From positions 1 through 26,373 of the forward strand of contig CAMZIS010000003.1 in NCBI GenBank assembly GCA_947307285.1: a DNA stretch of 26,373 nucleotides. Reading direction: 5' to 3'. The DNA is from an uncultured Peptococcaceae bacterium. Lineage in GTDB: Bacteria > Bacillota > Dehalobacteriia > UBA4068. The notes beneath the pieces were generated by a model. It did not search any database. It was not told where the DNA came from and was given only the letters and a program-made list of their open reading frames with translations. The stretch's first letter is position 1. Every line of letters begins with the position of its first letter. A program made the position numbers and the translations under genes. This document shows positions 16,026 through 23,628 of the stretch, piece by piece.

Positions 16026-16063
16026 GGTCTGTCCTCAATAAATATAGTATCAACCGATTGTAT

Positions 16064-16092
16064 ATTTTACCATATATAGGATAATTAGTCAA
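16064..16092 (-). promoter_or_regulatory. Sigma-A promoter of the surface-polysaccharide operon
   Basis: On the minus strand TTGACT (16087-16092) and TAAAAT (16064-16069) are separated by exactly 17 bases. The -35 box lies directly after the spmB stop codon and the -10 is about 38 bases before the csaB-fusion ATG. Confidence 0.72.
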
Positions 16093-16623
16093 TCAAAGGC
16101 CGCCGCTGAAAAAGAAACGGCACACCGCGTAACTTGCGATAAAACTCATCAAATCCGCGCTGAGTCCTACCGGCAGGGCATAGCGATAGCGCTTGACGCC
16201 AACGGACCCGAAATAGACGGCCAGGATATAAAAAGTGGTGTCGGTGCTGCCCTGCATGACGGAAGCCAGCAGGCCGGGGAAGCTGTCCGGCCCCGCCTCG
16301 TTGATGACGTCGGCGGACAGGGCCAGGGCGCCGCTGCCGGACAGGGGCCGCATCAGAGCCAGCGGCAGGACTTCGGTGGGGACGCCCAGGGTTTCGGTCA
16401 GCGGAGCCAGGACCTTTGCCACCGCCGTGAAAGCGCCGGAAGCCCGGAAAACGGCCACGGACAGCAGCATGGCCAGAAGATAAGGCAATATCTGCACCGT
16501 CATGGCGATCCCCTCGGCTGCGCCGGCAACGAACTGCTCGTACACCGGCTGCTTTTTTGCCAGTCCGTACAGGGGAATAACCAGCAGCAGCAGGGGTATG
16601 GCGTAAGCGGACAAGGCGCGCAT
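16093..16623 (-). CDS. spmB: Spore maturation protein B
   Basis: The 176-residue membrane protein matches SpmB: an N-terminal helix, LPYLLAMLLSVAVFRASGA, the conserved LPLALMRPLSGSGALAL segment (about 86-102), GPDSFPGLLASVMQGSTDTTFYILAVYFGSVG, and a final helix. SpmA and SpmB contain Gate/nucleoside-recognition-type membrane folds and are needed for normal spore core dehydration in Bacillus. It starts 4 bases after the spmA stop, with a very strong GGGGGAGGTGA site, so the two are coupled. The family also occurs in lineages that no longer sporulate. Confidence 0.95.
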   Translation of the reverse strand: MRALSAYAIPLLLLVIPLYGLAKKQPVYEQFVAGAAEGIAMTVQILPYLLAMLLSVAVFRASGAFTAVAKVLAPLTETLGVPTEVLPLALMRPLSGSGALALSADVINEAGPDSFPGLLASVMQGSTDTTFYILAVYFGSVGVKRYRYALPVGLSADLMSFIASYAVCRFFFSGGL

Positions 16624-16627
16624 CGGC

Positions 16628-17212
16628 TCACCTCCCCCGCTGCCGACGGCGGATCAGGGCATCCAGGGTCAAAGCGAAGACCAGGCCCAAAGACGAGGCC
16701 AGCGCGGTAGGACCGATGATGCAGGCAGGGTCTTTGCTCCCGGCAGCCATGCGCAGGCTGATGACCAGCGTGGGTATGAAGGTCACACCGGAGGTATTGA
16801 GGGCCAGCAGCGTTATCATAGCCGGGGTAGCATCTTCTTTGCTCCGGTTGAGTTCCTGCAGGTAAGACATGGCCTTGAGGCCGAAAGGCGTGGCCGCGTT
16901 GCCCAGGCCCAGCAGATTAGCGGAAAAATTCATCACTATGGCCGAAAAGGCGGGATGCGTTTTCGGTACGTCTGGAAACAGCAGGCCCACCAAGGGGGAA
17001 AGGGCCCGCCCCAGTCGGTCCACCAGACCGGAGCTTTCGGCGACCCGCAGCACGCCCAGCCACAGGCAGAGCAGGCCGCACATTTCGATCGCCAGCCGCA
17101 CCGCGTCGCCCGACGCATTCAGCGCGGCTTCTGTCACCGCTTCCAGACTGCCGGCCGCCGCGCCGTAGAGCACACCGGCTGCCAGCAGGACGAACCATAG
17201 CCAATTCAGCAT
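16628..17212 (-). CDS. spmA: Spore maturation protein A
   Basis: The 194-residue membrane protein matches SpmA: LNWLWFVLLAAGVLYG at the start, a central AFSAIVMNFSANLLGLGNAATPFGLKAM segment (about 89-116), and LNTSGVTFIPTLVISLRMAAGSKDP. It works with SpmB in spore maturation. The ATG at 17212 is the only sensible start. Directly before it lie six Ts and an 11-base hairpin whose 3' arm ends GTGGGTGA, which is the only Shine-Dalgarno-like sequence present. The ribosome site is thus inside the stem of a terminator-like structure. The carboxypeptidase gene ends 63 bases upstream on the same strand. Confidence 0.95.
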   Translation of the reverse strand: MLNWLWFVLLAAGVLYGAAAGSLEAVTEAALNASGDAVRLAIEMCGLLCLWLGVLRVAESSGLVDRLGRALSPLVGLLFPDVPKTHPAFSAIVMNFSANLLGLGNAATPFGLKAMSYLQELNRSKEDATPAMITLLALNTSGVTFIPTLVISLRMAAGSKDPACIIGPTALASSLGLVFALTLDALIRRRQRGR

Positions 17213-17245
17213 AAAAAATCACCCACATAAAAGCTATGTGGGTGA
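17213..17245 (-). terminator. Terminator-like hairpin between the carboxypeptidase gene and spmA
   Basis: A perfect 11-base inverted repeat (TCACCCACATA 17219-17229, TATGTGGGTGA 17235-17245, 5-base loop) is followed on the minus strand by TTTTTT. The spmA ATG begins right after the T run. It is a textbook intrinsic terminator by shape but overlaps the spmA translation start, so it may be an attenuator or a translation control. Confidence 0.75.
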
Positions 17246-17275
17246 AGCCTTTGATATGATGCGGCAAAAACCAGC

Positions 17276-18421
17276 TCACAGCAAGGCAGATAAGAAGCGC
17301 TGCCAGACCTGTTTGAAGACCAGGCCGAAGGTGTAGCGTTCCACGCCCTCTTTCAGATAAAGGTCAACCGTGACGGACTTCCCTTCTTCGTCGGTGTAAG
17401 TAGCCTTGCCGATGGATTCGTTGGCTGCGATCGGAGCCTGCAGCGAACGGGGATAATCATAGTCCACCTTGGGCTCGAAATCGCTGCTGGCCGAAACCGG
17501 CAGATTGACGTCGCTGCCCAGGACCACGTCCATGGAGTTGACCTTGGAGCCGGAGATGCGCACGGAGCCGACCACGTCTCCTTTCCGGCCCAGCTGCTTG
17601 GCGGTGTAGGAAGAAAAACCGTAATCCATCAAAGCAGTCATGGCTTTGTAGTGAGCGTCGCGCTCCTCGTTTTCCGGCGCGTTCATCACCACGCCGATCA
17701 GGCGCAGATCGTCCCGGGTGGCAGAGCCCACCAGACAGTATCCGGCATCGTCGGTAAAGCCGGTCTTTATACCGTCCGCACCTTCGTACAGATCAAGGAA
17801 CTGATTGTGATTATAGATGTTGCGGTCGTATTCGTAATCAGCCCAGGGCAAAGTGTAGGAGGCCGCGGCTACCAGCTCGTTGAAAAAGGGTATCTGAACA
17901 GCGGTATGCGCGATCATGGCCAGGTCGTAGGCGGAGCTGTAATGATCTTCCGCGTCAAGGCCGTGGGCGTTGACCCAGTGGCTGTCCGTTAGCCCCAGTT
18001 CCGCAGTGCGGTCATTCATCATTTCCGCGAAGGCTTCTTCGCTGCCGGCCACGCCGATGGCCAGAGCCTGGGCCGCGTCGTTGGCAGAACGGAGCATCAG
18101 GGCGTAGAGCAGGGATTCGTATGTAATGGTCTCCCCCGGCTCCAGATAGATGCTGCTTTCGCCCACATTTTGGAAATCGGCGGGCAGAGTGACCGTGGCG
18201 GAAAGGTCTTCCACGTTCTCCAGCACCAGCAGGCAGGTGAGGATCTTGGTGGTAGAAGCGGGAGCCATCTTTTCATGAGCGTTTTGCTCGTAAAGGACGC
18301 GTCCGGTTGAGGCGTCGATCAGGATGGCAGAGCCTGCGTCCACAGTGACGGCAGAAGCCGCGCCGGCGCAAAAAGCGCAGATCAGCAAACAAAGAAGAAG
18401 GACTGTTAGCAAGCGTTTCAC
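17276..18421 (-). CDS. Serine-type D-Ala-D-Ala carboxypeptidase (DacF/DacB type PBP)
   Basis: The 381-residue protein has a signal peptide (KRLLTVLLLCLLICAFCAGAASA) and the three penicillin-binding motifs SxxK (S56-TTK59), SxN (SAN, 111-113) and KTG (218-220). A C-terminal PBP5-like beta-rich domain follows, then an amphipathic or hydrophobic end (about 360-381) that may tether it to the membrane. It trims the terminal D-Ala from peptidoglycan stem peptides; in this position (ahead of spmA and spmB) it matches the sporulation carboxypeptidase of Bacillus dacB-spmA-spmB. I start at the GTG at 18421, with AAAGGAGG 7 bases upstream; the longer frame to 18511 crosses a terminator. Confidence 0.93.
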   Translation of the reverse strand: MKRLLTVLLLCLLICAFCAGAASAVTVDAGSAILIDASTGRVLYEQNAHEKMAPASTTKILTCLLVLENVEDLSATVTLPADFQNVGESSIYLEPGETITYESLLYALMLRSANDAAQALAIGVAGSEEAFAEMMNDRTAELGLTDSHWVNAHGLDAEDHYSSAYDLAMIAHTAVQIPFFNELVAAASYTLPWADYEYDRNIYNHNQFLDLYEGADGIKTGFTDDAGYCLVGSATRDDLRLIGVVMNAPENEERDAHYKAMTALMDYGFSSYTAKQLGRKGDVVGSVRISGSKVNSMDVVLGSDVNLPVSASSDFEPKVDYDYPRSLQAPIAANESIGKATYTDEEGKSVTVDLYLKEGVERYTFGLVFKQVWQRFLSALL

Positions 18422-18467
18422 GACTGATCCTCCTTTGTTGGATATCTGTATATAAATTCCCTTCAAA

Positions 18468-18504
18468 GCAAAAATAATCCTCTTTTTCCGAGGATTATTT
18501 TTGC
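18468..18504 (-). terminator. Intrinsic terminator after gerW
   Basis: A perfect 15-base stem (GCAAAAATAATCCTC and its complement) with a 7-base loop; the 3' arm carries TTTTT on the minus strand. It lies 10 bases past the gerW stop and separates gerW from the carboxypeptidase gene. Confidence 0.85.
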
Positions 18505-18513
18505 CCTTCAAGC

Positions 18514-18888
18514 TCAGTTTTCACTGCGGTCGGCGATGATCTGACAGACCTTATCCGCCAGCGCCGGCAGGCTGTCCACCACCCTGTCCATGGGAGTGGC
18601 GTCGCAGATGGGGATAAGATGGATATTGTCGGCGTTCATTACGAGAAAACAGACCGGCTGCACGTGAAGACCGGCGCCGCTGCCGCCCATGAACGGATGT
18701 TCACCTCTTTTGGCGCAGACGTCACCGCCTCCGGCGATAAAACCGCAGCTCACTTTGGATACAGGTATCACGGAAACACCGTTCGCTCCTTCTATTGCCC
18801 GCCCCACGATGGTGTTGACGTCCAACATCTGCCGCAGGCTGCCCATGGCGGTGCGGATCAGCTCCTCGATCTCATGTTCAGTGGCCAT
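18514..18888 (-). CDS. gerW: GerW family sporulation protein (YtfJ)
   Basis: The 124-residue protein is full length for the GerW/YtfJ family: IEELIRTAMGSLRQMLDVNTIVG, then ANGVSVIPVSKVSCGFIAGGGD, a GGSGAGLHVQPVCFLV segment, and the NIHLIPI end. In Bacillus it is a forespore protein needed for normal spore resistance and germination. The ATG at 18888 has AAGGAGAGGA close upstream; a longer frame without it was rejected. Its start lies inside the 3' end of the DUF2953-like gene (31-base overlap), the same neighbour order as ytfI-ytfJ in Bacillus. A strong terminator follows. Confidence 0.94.
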   Translation of the reverse strand: MATEHEIEELIRTAMGSLRQMLDVNTIVGRAIEGANGVSVIPVSKVSCGFIAGGGDVCAKRGEHPFMGGSGAGLHVQPVCFLVMNADNIHLIPICDATPMDRVVDSLPALADKVCQIIADRSEN

Positions 18889-19262
18889 TGTCCTCTCCTT
18901 TTCCGCCGCCTTGAGTAACTCAGGGCCGCGCGCGCAATACTGATGATAATATTGCCCACCGTGATCCCGGCTATGCAACGGAAACGACTGCGATCGGGCA
19001 ATACAATGAAGCGGAACCGGAACAGGCCGAGCCGGGCTGCGAGCTGCTCCAGCAGGGACAGGTAAAAGCCCGGCGGCAGCCGGCGCAGCGGGGAACGCCT
19101 TCGCCGTGCTTTTTTGCCGACCGGCAGCGGGACGGCGGCGGCATAACCGCACCACACACGAGGCAGCCAACGCAAACGCCAGCTGCCGTCATAGGACACG
19201 ACCACCGCCAAAGGGAAAAACCACAGGGCAGCAAAGGCAAAAACCATTATCAAGACCCACAT
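18858..19262 (-). CDS. Small membrane protein, DUF2953-like (YtfI position)
   Basis: The 134-residue frame has an N-terminal membrane helix (MWVLIMVFAFAALWFFPLAVVVS), a basic Arg-rich middle, and a C-terminal FRFRFIVLPDRSRFRCIAGITVGNIIISIARAAL segment. The last part resembles the end of DUF2953 proteins, which precede gerW/ytfJ in many Firmicutes. Typical DUF2953 members are near 200 residues, so the middle is shortened here. I prefer the ATG at 19262, with GAAGG about 10 bases upstream; a GTG at 19280 is possible. A perfect TATAAT lies at 19284-19289 on the minus strand, but without a clear -35. The assignment rests largely on position and the C-terminal pattern. Confidence 0.55.
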   Translation of the reverse strand: MWVLIMVFAFAALWFFPLAVVVSYDGSWRLRWLPRVWCGYAAAVPLPVGKKARRRRSPLRRLPPGFYLSLLEQLAARLGLFRFRFIVLPDRSRFRCIAGITVGNIIISIARAALSYSRRRKRRGQWPLNMRSRS

Positions 19263-19317
19263 AGCCTTAGTATCCTTCACGGATTATACATTATTCATGA
19301 CAATATTCATTTTTTGC

Positions 19318-19346
19318 TTGTGATGACGGCCGCATACTGCTATACT
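19318..19346 (+). promoter_or_regulatory. Sigma-A-type promoter of arginine deiminase
   Basis: TTGTGA (19318-19323) and TATACT (19341-19346) are separated by 17 bases, 42 bases before the arcA ATG. It stands back to back with the start of the DUF2953-gerW operon. Confidence 0.65.
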
Positions 19347-19388
19347 AAAAGAAATAAACAAACCCAGTGTCATTCAGGAGGTACAGAC

Positions 19389-20603
19389 ATGGTCTCGCCT
19401 TTGCACGTAACTTCCGAAGTCGGCAAACTGAAAAAAATATTGCTGCACCGGCCCGGCTCGGAGCTGGAGAACCTGATGCCGGAATATCTGCACCGCCAGC
19501 TGTTTGACGATATCCCCTACCTGGTACACGCCCAGGAGGAGCATGACAGCTTTGCCGATACCCTGCGCCAGTGCGGGGTCGAAGTGCTTTATCTTGAGGA
19601 TCTGCTGCGGGAAGCCGTGGAAGCGGCCTCCGTCAAGGATGAGATCATCGCCGAATACGTGGCTGAGGCCGCCATTCCTGCGGCCGGCGCCGCCCAGGCT
19701 GTCAGCGAGTATCTGACGGCTCTGCCTCTCAAAGACGCCATTTCCGCCATGATGAGCGGCATCCGCAAAAGCCGCATCGGCCGTCTGCCCAAGCGGCATC
19801 TGGTGGACTACACGGACGAGGCCTATCCCTTCCATGCCGATCCCCTGCCCAACCTTTATTTCACCCGCGATCCCTTTTCCATTGTGGGAGACGGCGCTTT
19901 GCTCTTTTGCATGGCCAACGAAGTGCGGAGGCGGGAGACCCTGTTCGGCAAGTATATCTTCAACTATCATCCGCTCTACGGCGGGATCGAAAAGTGGTAC
20001 GACCGGGACGACAAATACTTCATGGAGGGCGGCGACGTATTGGTGCTCAACAGCAGCACCCTGGCCATCGGACTCTCCCAGCGCACGGACGCCCGCGGCG
20101 CTGAGCTGGCGGCCCGCCGGCTGCTGGAATCCGACAGCGGATTCCAGCGCATCCTGGTTATCGACATCCCCAAGACCCGGGCTTTCATGCACCTAGACAC
20201 GGTCATGACCATGGTGGACGTGAACAAGTTCATCCTGCATCCCAATATCCGGAGCAGCATCCGCATCTACAGCATCGTCATGCGCAACGGGCGCCTGCGC
20301 TTCACCGAGGAGGTACGCCCCATGGAACAGGTGTTTGCCGACGCGCTGGACGTGGACGAGGTGACGCTGATCGAATGCGGCGGCGGCAGCATCATCGACG
20401 CGGCCCGGGAGCAGTGGAACGACGGCGCCAACACTCTGGCAGTGGCTCCGGGCGAGGTCATCACCTATTCCCGCAACTACGTGACCAACCGTATCCTGCG
20501 GGAAAACGGCGTTACCGTACACGAGATCCCCTCTGCCGAGCTTTCCCGAGGCCGGGGCGGCCCGCGCTGTATGTCCATGCCCTTTGTGCGCGACGATATC
20601 TGA
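19389..20603 (+). CDS. arcA: Arginine deiminase
   Basis: The 404-residue protein is full length for arginine deiminase, which converts arginine to citrulline and ammonia. Visible catalytic and binding residues are: FDDIP (39-43), YFTRDPF with D161, MEGGDVLVL with E213, the HxD pair H268-D270 in FMHLDTVMTMVD, WNDGANTLAVAPGEVITYSRN (343-363), and the nucleophile C394 in RGGPRCMSMP. AGGAGG stands 8 bases before the ATG at 19389; a longer frame from 19314 includes the promoter and is not real. No ornithine carbamoyltransferase, carbamate kinase or antiporter gene lies next to it, so the rest of the deiminase pathway, if present, is elsewhere. The gene is alone between its own promoter and the FDP gene's upstream signals. 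Confidence 0.97.
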   Translation: MVSPLHVTSEVGKLKKILLHRPGSELENLMPEYLHRQLFDDIPYLVHAQEEHDSFADTLRQCGVEVLYLEDLLREAVEAASVKDEIIAEYVAEAAIPAAGAAQAVSEYLTALPLKDAISAMMSGIRKSRIGRLPKRHLVDYTDEAYPFHADPLPNLYFTRDPFSIVGDGALLFCMANEVRRRETLFGKYIFNYHPLYGGIEKWYDRDDKYFMEGGDVLVLNSSTLAIGLSQRTDARGAELAARRLLESDSGFQRILVIDIPKTRAFMHLDTVMTMVDVNKFILHPNIRSSIRIYSIVMRNGRLRFTEEVRPMEQVFADALDVDEVTLIECGGGSIIDAAREQWNDGANTLAVAPGEVITYSRNYVTNRILRENGVTVHEIPSAELSRGRGGPRCMSMPFVRDDI

Positions 20604-20633
20604 GCGAAGTTTTTTGGCGATCTTTTGTCCGAC

Positions 20634-20647
20634 GTTGCAGATGCAAC
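20634..20647. promoter_or_regulatory. Inverted repeat upstream of the flavodiiron gene
   Basis: GTTGCA-GA-TGCAAC, 6-base arms with 2 bases between, lies 66 bases before the flavodiiron ATG and upstream of its -10 box. It is a candidate operator only; the matching regulator is unknown. Confidence 0.3.
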
Positions 20648-20666
20648 CATTTGCCGCGGCGTTCGA

Positions 20667-20695
20667 TGTTAAAATCAAATAGTAAAATATATAAT
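20667..20695 (+). promoter_or_regulatory. Probable promoter of the flavodiiron gene
   Basis: A perfect -10 box TATAAT (20690-20695) lies 17 bases before the ATG; the -35 at 17-base spacing, TGTTAA, is weak. The intergenic stretch is AT-rich, unlike its surroundings. Confidence 0.4.
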
Positions 20696-20712
20696 TCAGA
20701 AGGAGGCTGCTC

Positions 20713-22719
20713 ATGTATTGCGTTAAAAAGATCACCGACGACCTGACCTGGATCGGCGGCAACGATCGGAGACTGGCCCTGTTCGAGGGCGTTTACGGCG
20801 TCCCGGACGGCGTGTCCTACAATTCCTATTTCATCGATGACGAAAAGACCGTGGTCATGGACACGGTGGATCTGGCGGTAGCCGATCTGTTTTTTGAGAA
20901 CGTAGACCATATGCTGGCAGGGCGGCCTTTGGATTACCTGGTGGTAGACCATATGGAGCCCGACCACGCGGCCACCATCGAAGGCCTGGTCATGCGGCAT
21001 CCGGAAGTCACCGTGGTCTGCAACGCCAAGATCCTGACCATGATCCGCCAGTACTTCACCTTCGATATCGACTCCCGGGTCCAGGTGGTCAAGGAAGGCG
21101 ACGTCCTTTCTACCGGTCGTCATCAGCTGACCTTCGTTATGGCGCCTATGGTGCACTGGCCGGAAGTCATGGTCACCTATGATCTGACGGACAAGATCCT
21201 CTTTTCCGCCGACGCCTTCGGCACCTTCGGCGCTTTGAACGGTCATATCTTCGCCGACGAAGTCGATTTCTTCGGCGAATATCTGGATGAAGCCCGCCGC
21301 TATTACTGCAACATCGTGGGCAAATACGGCACTCAGGTGATGAACCTGCTGAAAAAGGCCGCTAACCTGGATCTGCAGCTGGTCTGCCCACTGCACGGTT
21401 TCGTGTGGCGCCGCGGCGTGGGCGACTTCGTGGAAAAATACGTCAAATGGGCTTCTTACCAGCCGGAAGAAGAAGGCGTGGTCATAGCTTACGCCTCCGT
21501 CTACGGGCATACGGCCAACGTGGCCAACATCCTCGCCGCCAAGTTGGCCGACCGGGGCATGCGGGTCAAGATGTACGACACGTCCATGACCCATTCTTCC
21601 TACATCGTGGCAGACTGCTTCAAGTACAGCCATCTGGTGTTCTGCTCCACTACCTATAACGCCGGCATCTTCATCGCCATGGAAGAGCTGCTGAACGATA
21701 TCGCGGCCCACAACCTGCAGAACCGCACCGTGGCCTTTATCGAGAACGGGTCCTGGGCTCCCACCAGCGGCGGCTTGATGCGTGAGACCATCGGCAAGCT
21801 GAAGAACATGAACATCATCAACGAGACTCTGACCATCAAGTCCTCCCTCAAGGAAGATCAGCTGGCTCAGCTGGACGCTATCGTAGACGCCATCGCCCCC
21901 GCCAAACCGGCGCCGGCGGTCCCGGCAGCCGCCCCTGCTGCGGAGGCCGCTGCGGTCATCGACGAGTCCCGCATCGACGCTTCCGCCATGTTCAAATTCA
22001 GCTACGGCCTGTTCGTGCTGACCGCCCGGGAAGGCGACAAGGACAACGGCTGCATCATCAACACCGCCATGCAGCTGACCTCCGATCCCAAGCGCATCAG
22101 CATCGCCGTGAACAAAAACAATTACACTCACGACATGATCATGCGCACCGGCCAGTTCAACGTGTCCTTCCTTACGGAATCCGTGCCTTTCAGTGTGTTC
22201 CAGCGCTTTGGCTTCCAGAGCGGACGGGATGCGGACAAGTTCGCCGGCTGCGACCATGAACCGGCCCGCTCCGCCAACGGCATCCGTTATATCCCCAAGC
22301 ACACCAACGCCTTTATTTCCGGCAGCGTCTATACCACCGCCGATTACGGCACCCACACCCTGTTCGTGGCTGACGTGACCGAGGCCGCCGTCCTCTCCGA
22401 CGAGCCTTCCGTGACCTACGCCTACTACTTCGACCACATCAAGCCCAAGAAAAAGCCGGCCATCGTGGAGAAGAAGGGCTATGTCTGCAAGATCTGCGGC
22501 TATGAGTACGAATGCGAAGGCGAGCTGCCCGACGACTTCGAATGCCCCCTGTGCAAGCACGGCAAGGAAGACTTCGAACCCATTGCGCCGCCGCCGCCCA
22601 AGAAGAAGGGTTTCGTCTGCAAGATCTGCGGCTATGAGTACGAAGGAGATACTCTGCCGGCCGATTTCGTCTGCCCCATCTGCAAGCACGGCGCGGACGA
22701 CTTCGAACCCATCGAATAA
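20713..22719 (+). CDS. Flavodiiron protein fused to a flavin reductase domain and two rubredoxins
   Basis: The 668-residue protein has five parts. Residues 1-248 are a metallo-beta-lactamase-like diiron domain with all ligands visible: H80, E82, D84, H85 (HMEPDH), H148, D167 and H228. Residues about 254-395 are a flavodoxin domain (YASVYGHTANVA; STTYNAGIF). A Pro/Ala-rich linker (about 396-415) follows. Residues about 425-575 are a flavin-reductase (FMN-binding) domain. Two short rubredoxins occupy about 589-624 and 634-667 (each CKICGYEYE, then CPLC or CPIC). Flavodiiron proteins reduce O2 to water and/or NO to N2O in anaerobes. The added domains should let one chain carry electrons from reduced flavin or NAD(P)H to the diiron site. 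AGAAGGAGG stands 7 bases before the ATG. A terminator follows directly. Confidence 0.95.
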   Translation: MYCVKKITDDLTWIGGNDRRLALFEGVYGVPDGVSYNSYFIDDEKTVVMDTVDLAVADLFFENVDHMLAGRPLDYLVVDHMEPDHAATIEGLVMRHPEVTVVCNAKILTMIRQYFTFDIDSRVQVVKEGDVLSTGRHQLTFVMAPMVHWPEVMVTYDLTDKILFSADAFGTFGALNGHIFADEVDFFGEYLDEARRYYCNIVGKYGTQVMNLLKKAANLDLQLVCPLHGFVWRRGVGDFVEKYVKWASYQPEEEGVVIAYASVYGHTANVANILAAKLADRGMRVKMYDTSMTHSSYIVADCFKYSHLVFCSTTYNAGIFIAMEELLNDIAAHNLQNRTVAFIENGSWAPTSGGLMRETIGKLKNMNIINETLTIKSSLKEDQLAQLDAIVDAIAPAKPAPAVPAAAPAAEAAAVIDESRIDASAMFKFSYGLFVLTAREGDKDNGCIINTAMQLTSDPKRISIAVNKNNYTHDMIMRTGQFNVSFLTESVPFSVFQRFGFQSGRDADKFAGCDHEPARSANGIRYIPKHTNAFISGSVYTTADYGTHTLFVADVTEAAVLSDEPSVTYAYYFDHIKPKKKPAIVEKKGYVCKICGYEYECEGELPDDFECPLCKHGKEDFEPIAPPPPKKKGFVCKICGYEYEGDTLPADFVCPICKHGADDFEPIE

Positions 22720-22732
22720 GTACGACGCAAAG

Positions 22733-22764
22733 AACGACCCCGCTTTCAGGCGGGGTCGTTTTTT
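22733..22764 (+). terminator. Intrinsic terminator after the flavodiiron gene
   Basis: An 11-base perfect stem (AACGACCCCGC/GCGGGGTCGTT) with a 6-base loop is followed by TTTT. The stop codon of the convergent phosphatase gene (22763-22765) lies in the T run, so the structure probably serves both genes. Confidence 0.9.
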
Positions 22765-23401
22765 ATCGGTCAGTGTTTCTGATATAGCGATCAACGATCA
22801 GGCTCCGATCGTAATATACCTTATCGACTTCGACCAGACGGGGCGTCCCTTTTTCAACTTCGACCACAGTCGCGGAACAGTTATACGGAGCATGACCGTA
22901 CCAATAGTCGTCAGGGTCGTCGTTCAGATAGTTTATCATTGCTCTCATGGCGCAGCCGTGGGTGCTTACAAGATAGTTCTTTCCGTCGTCCTCAGCAATC
23001 AGTTCTTTTATGAAATCCTGCGTTCTTGCGCAGACGTCCTGAATCGTTTCGCCGCCGGGGAACCCTTTGAAACGAAACGGTGCCGTGAAGAACATATTGC
23101 CCACCTCCCCCATTTCCGACAGCTTTTTCCCTTCGAGGTCTCCGAAATCGATCTCAAGCAGGCGATCGTCAAACATGATCGGGATGTCGTTCCCACTCTC
23201 CCGCAGTATGATCTCCGCAGTCTCCGCTGCTCTTTTCAGCGGACTGGATATGCAGCGATCGAAGCGGATATCCTTCATGGCCCGACCGGTGACTGCGGCA
23301 AGCTCGCGACCGCTGTCATTCAGCGGCTGATCAAGCCTTCCCTGCATGACGCCTTTTGCGTTCAGATCTGTTTCTCCGTGCCGTAATATATAGATCGTCA
23401 T
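22763..23401 (-). CDS. Histidine phosphatase family protein (phosphoglycerate-mutase-like)
   Basis: The 212-residue protein carries the family's RHGET motif at 7-11 (IYILRHGETDLNAKG). The other active-site pieces are also present: CISSPLKRAAETAEIIL (second catalytic Arg region), EIDFGDLEGK, and VSTHGCAMRAMI with the second catalytic His. It is a phosphomonoesterase of the histidine phosphatase superfamily; true phosphoglycerate mutase activity is unlikely from the short length, and the substrate is not deducible. The ATG at 23401 has GGGG about 6 bases upstream. A TATAAT (23464-23469, minus strand) may be its -10. Confidence 0.9.
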   Translation of the reverse strand: MTIYILRHGETDLNAKGVMQGRLDQPLNDSGRELAAVTGRAMKDIRFDRCISSPLKRAAETAEIILRESGNDIPIMFDDRLLEIDFGDLEGKKLSEMGEVGNMFFTAPFRFKGFPGGETIQDVCARTQDFIKELIAEDDGKNYLVSTHGCAMRAMINYLNDDPDDYWYGHAPYNCSATVVEVEKGTPRLVEVDKVYYDRSLIVDRYIRNTDR

Positions 23402-23463
23402 CTGTACCCCATCAAATCACGCCAAGTCGTGGGTTTCCTCTCTTTGATATAAAAGATATAAGC

Positions 23464-23469
23464 ATTATA
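23464..23469 (-). promoter_or_regulatory. Possible -10 box of the histidine phosphatase gene
   Basis: A perfect TATAAT on the minus strand, 62 bases before the ATG; the -35 is unclear (GACAAA at 18-base spacing). Confidence 0.35.
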
Positions 23470-23583
23470 TCACAACTTGAGCGTAGTTTGTCGCGGATAG
23501 TCCAATCCGGCCTATAATATGCCAGCATTCCTTCTGCTGCCGGCCACCCTTGAAAAAGTGTTTTTATTAAGGCCGGGGCATGA

Positions 23584-23589
23584 TATAAT
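23584..23589 (+). promoter_or_regulatory. Possible -10 box of the membrane PP2C phosphatase gene
   Basis: A perfect TATAAT 39 bases before the ATG; the -35 at 17 bases (TTTTTA) is weak. Another TATAAT lies upstream at about 23513, also without a clear -35. Confidence 0.35.
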
Positions 23590-23628
23590 GACTAAAGCCT
23601 TTGTTTTCGGAAACAGGAAGGGAAACTG

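Noticed and set aside
20512..22794. 760-codon open frame on the minus strand
   Set aside because: It is antisense to the flavodiiron gene, whose domains and ligands are complete; the His/Asp/Gly/Val-rich composition is typical of a shadow frame.
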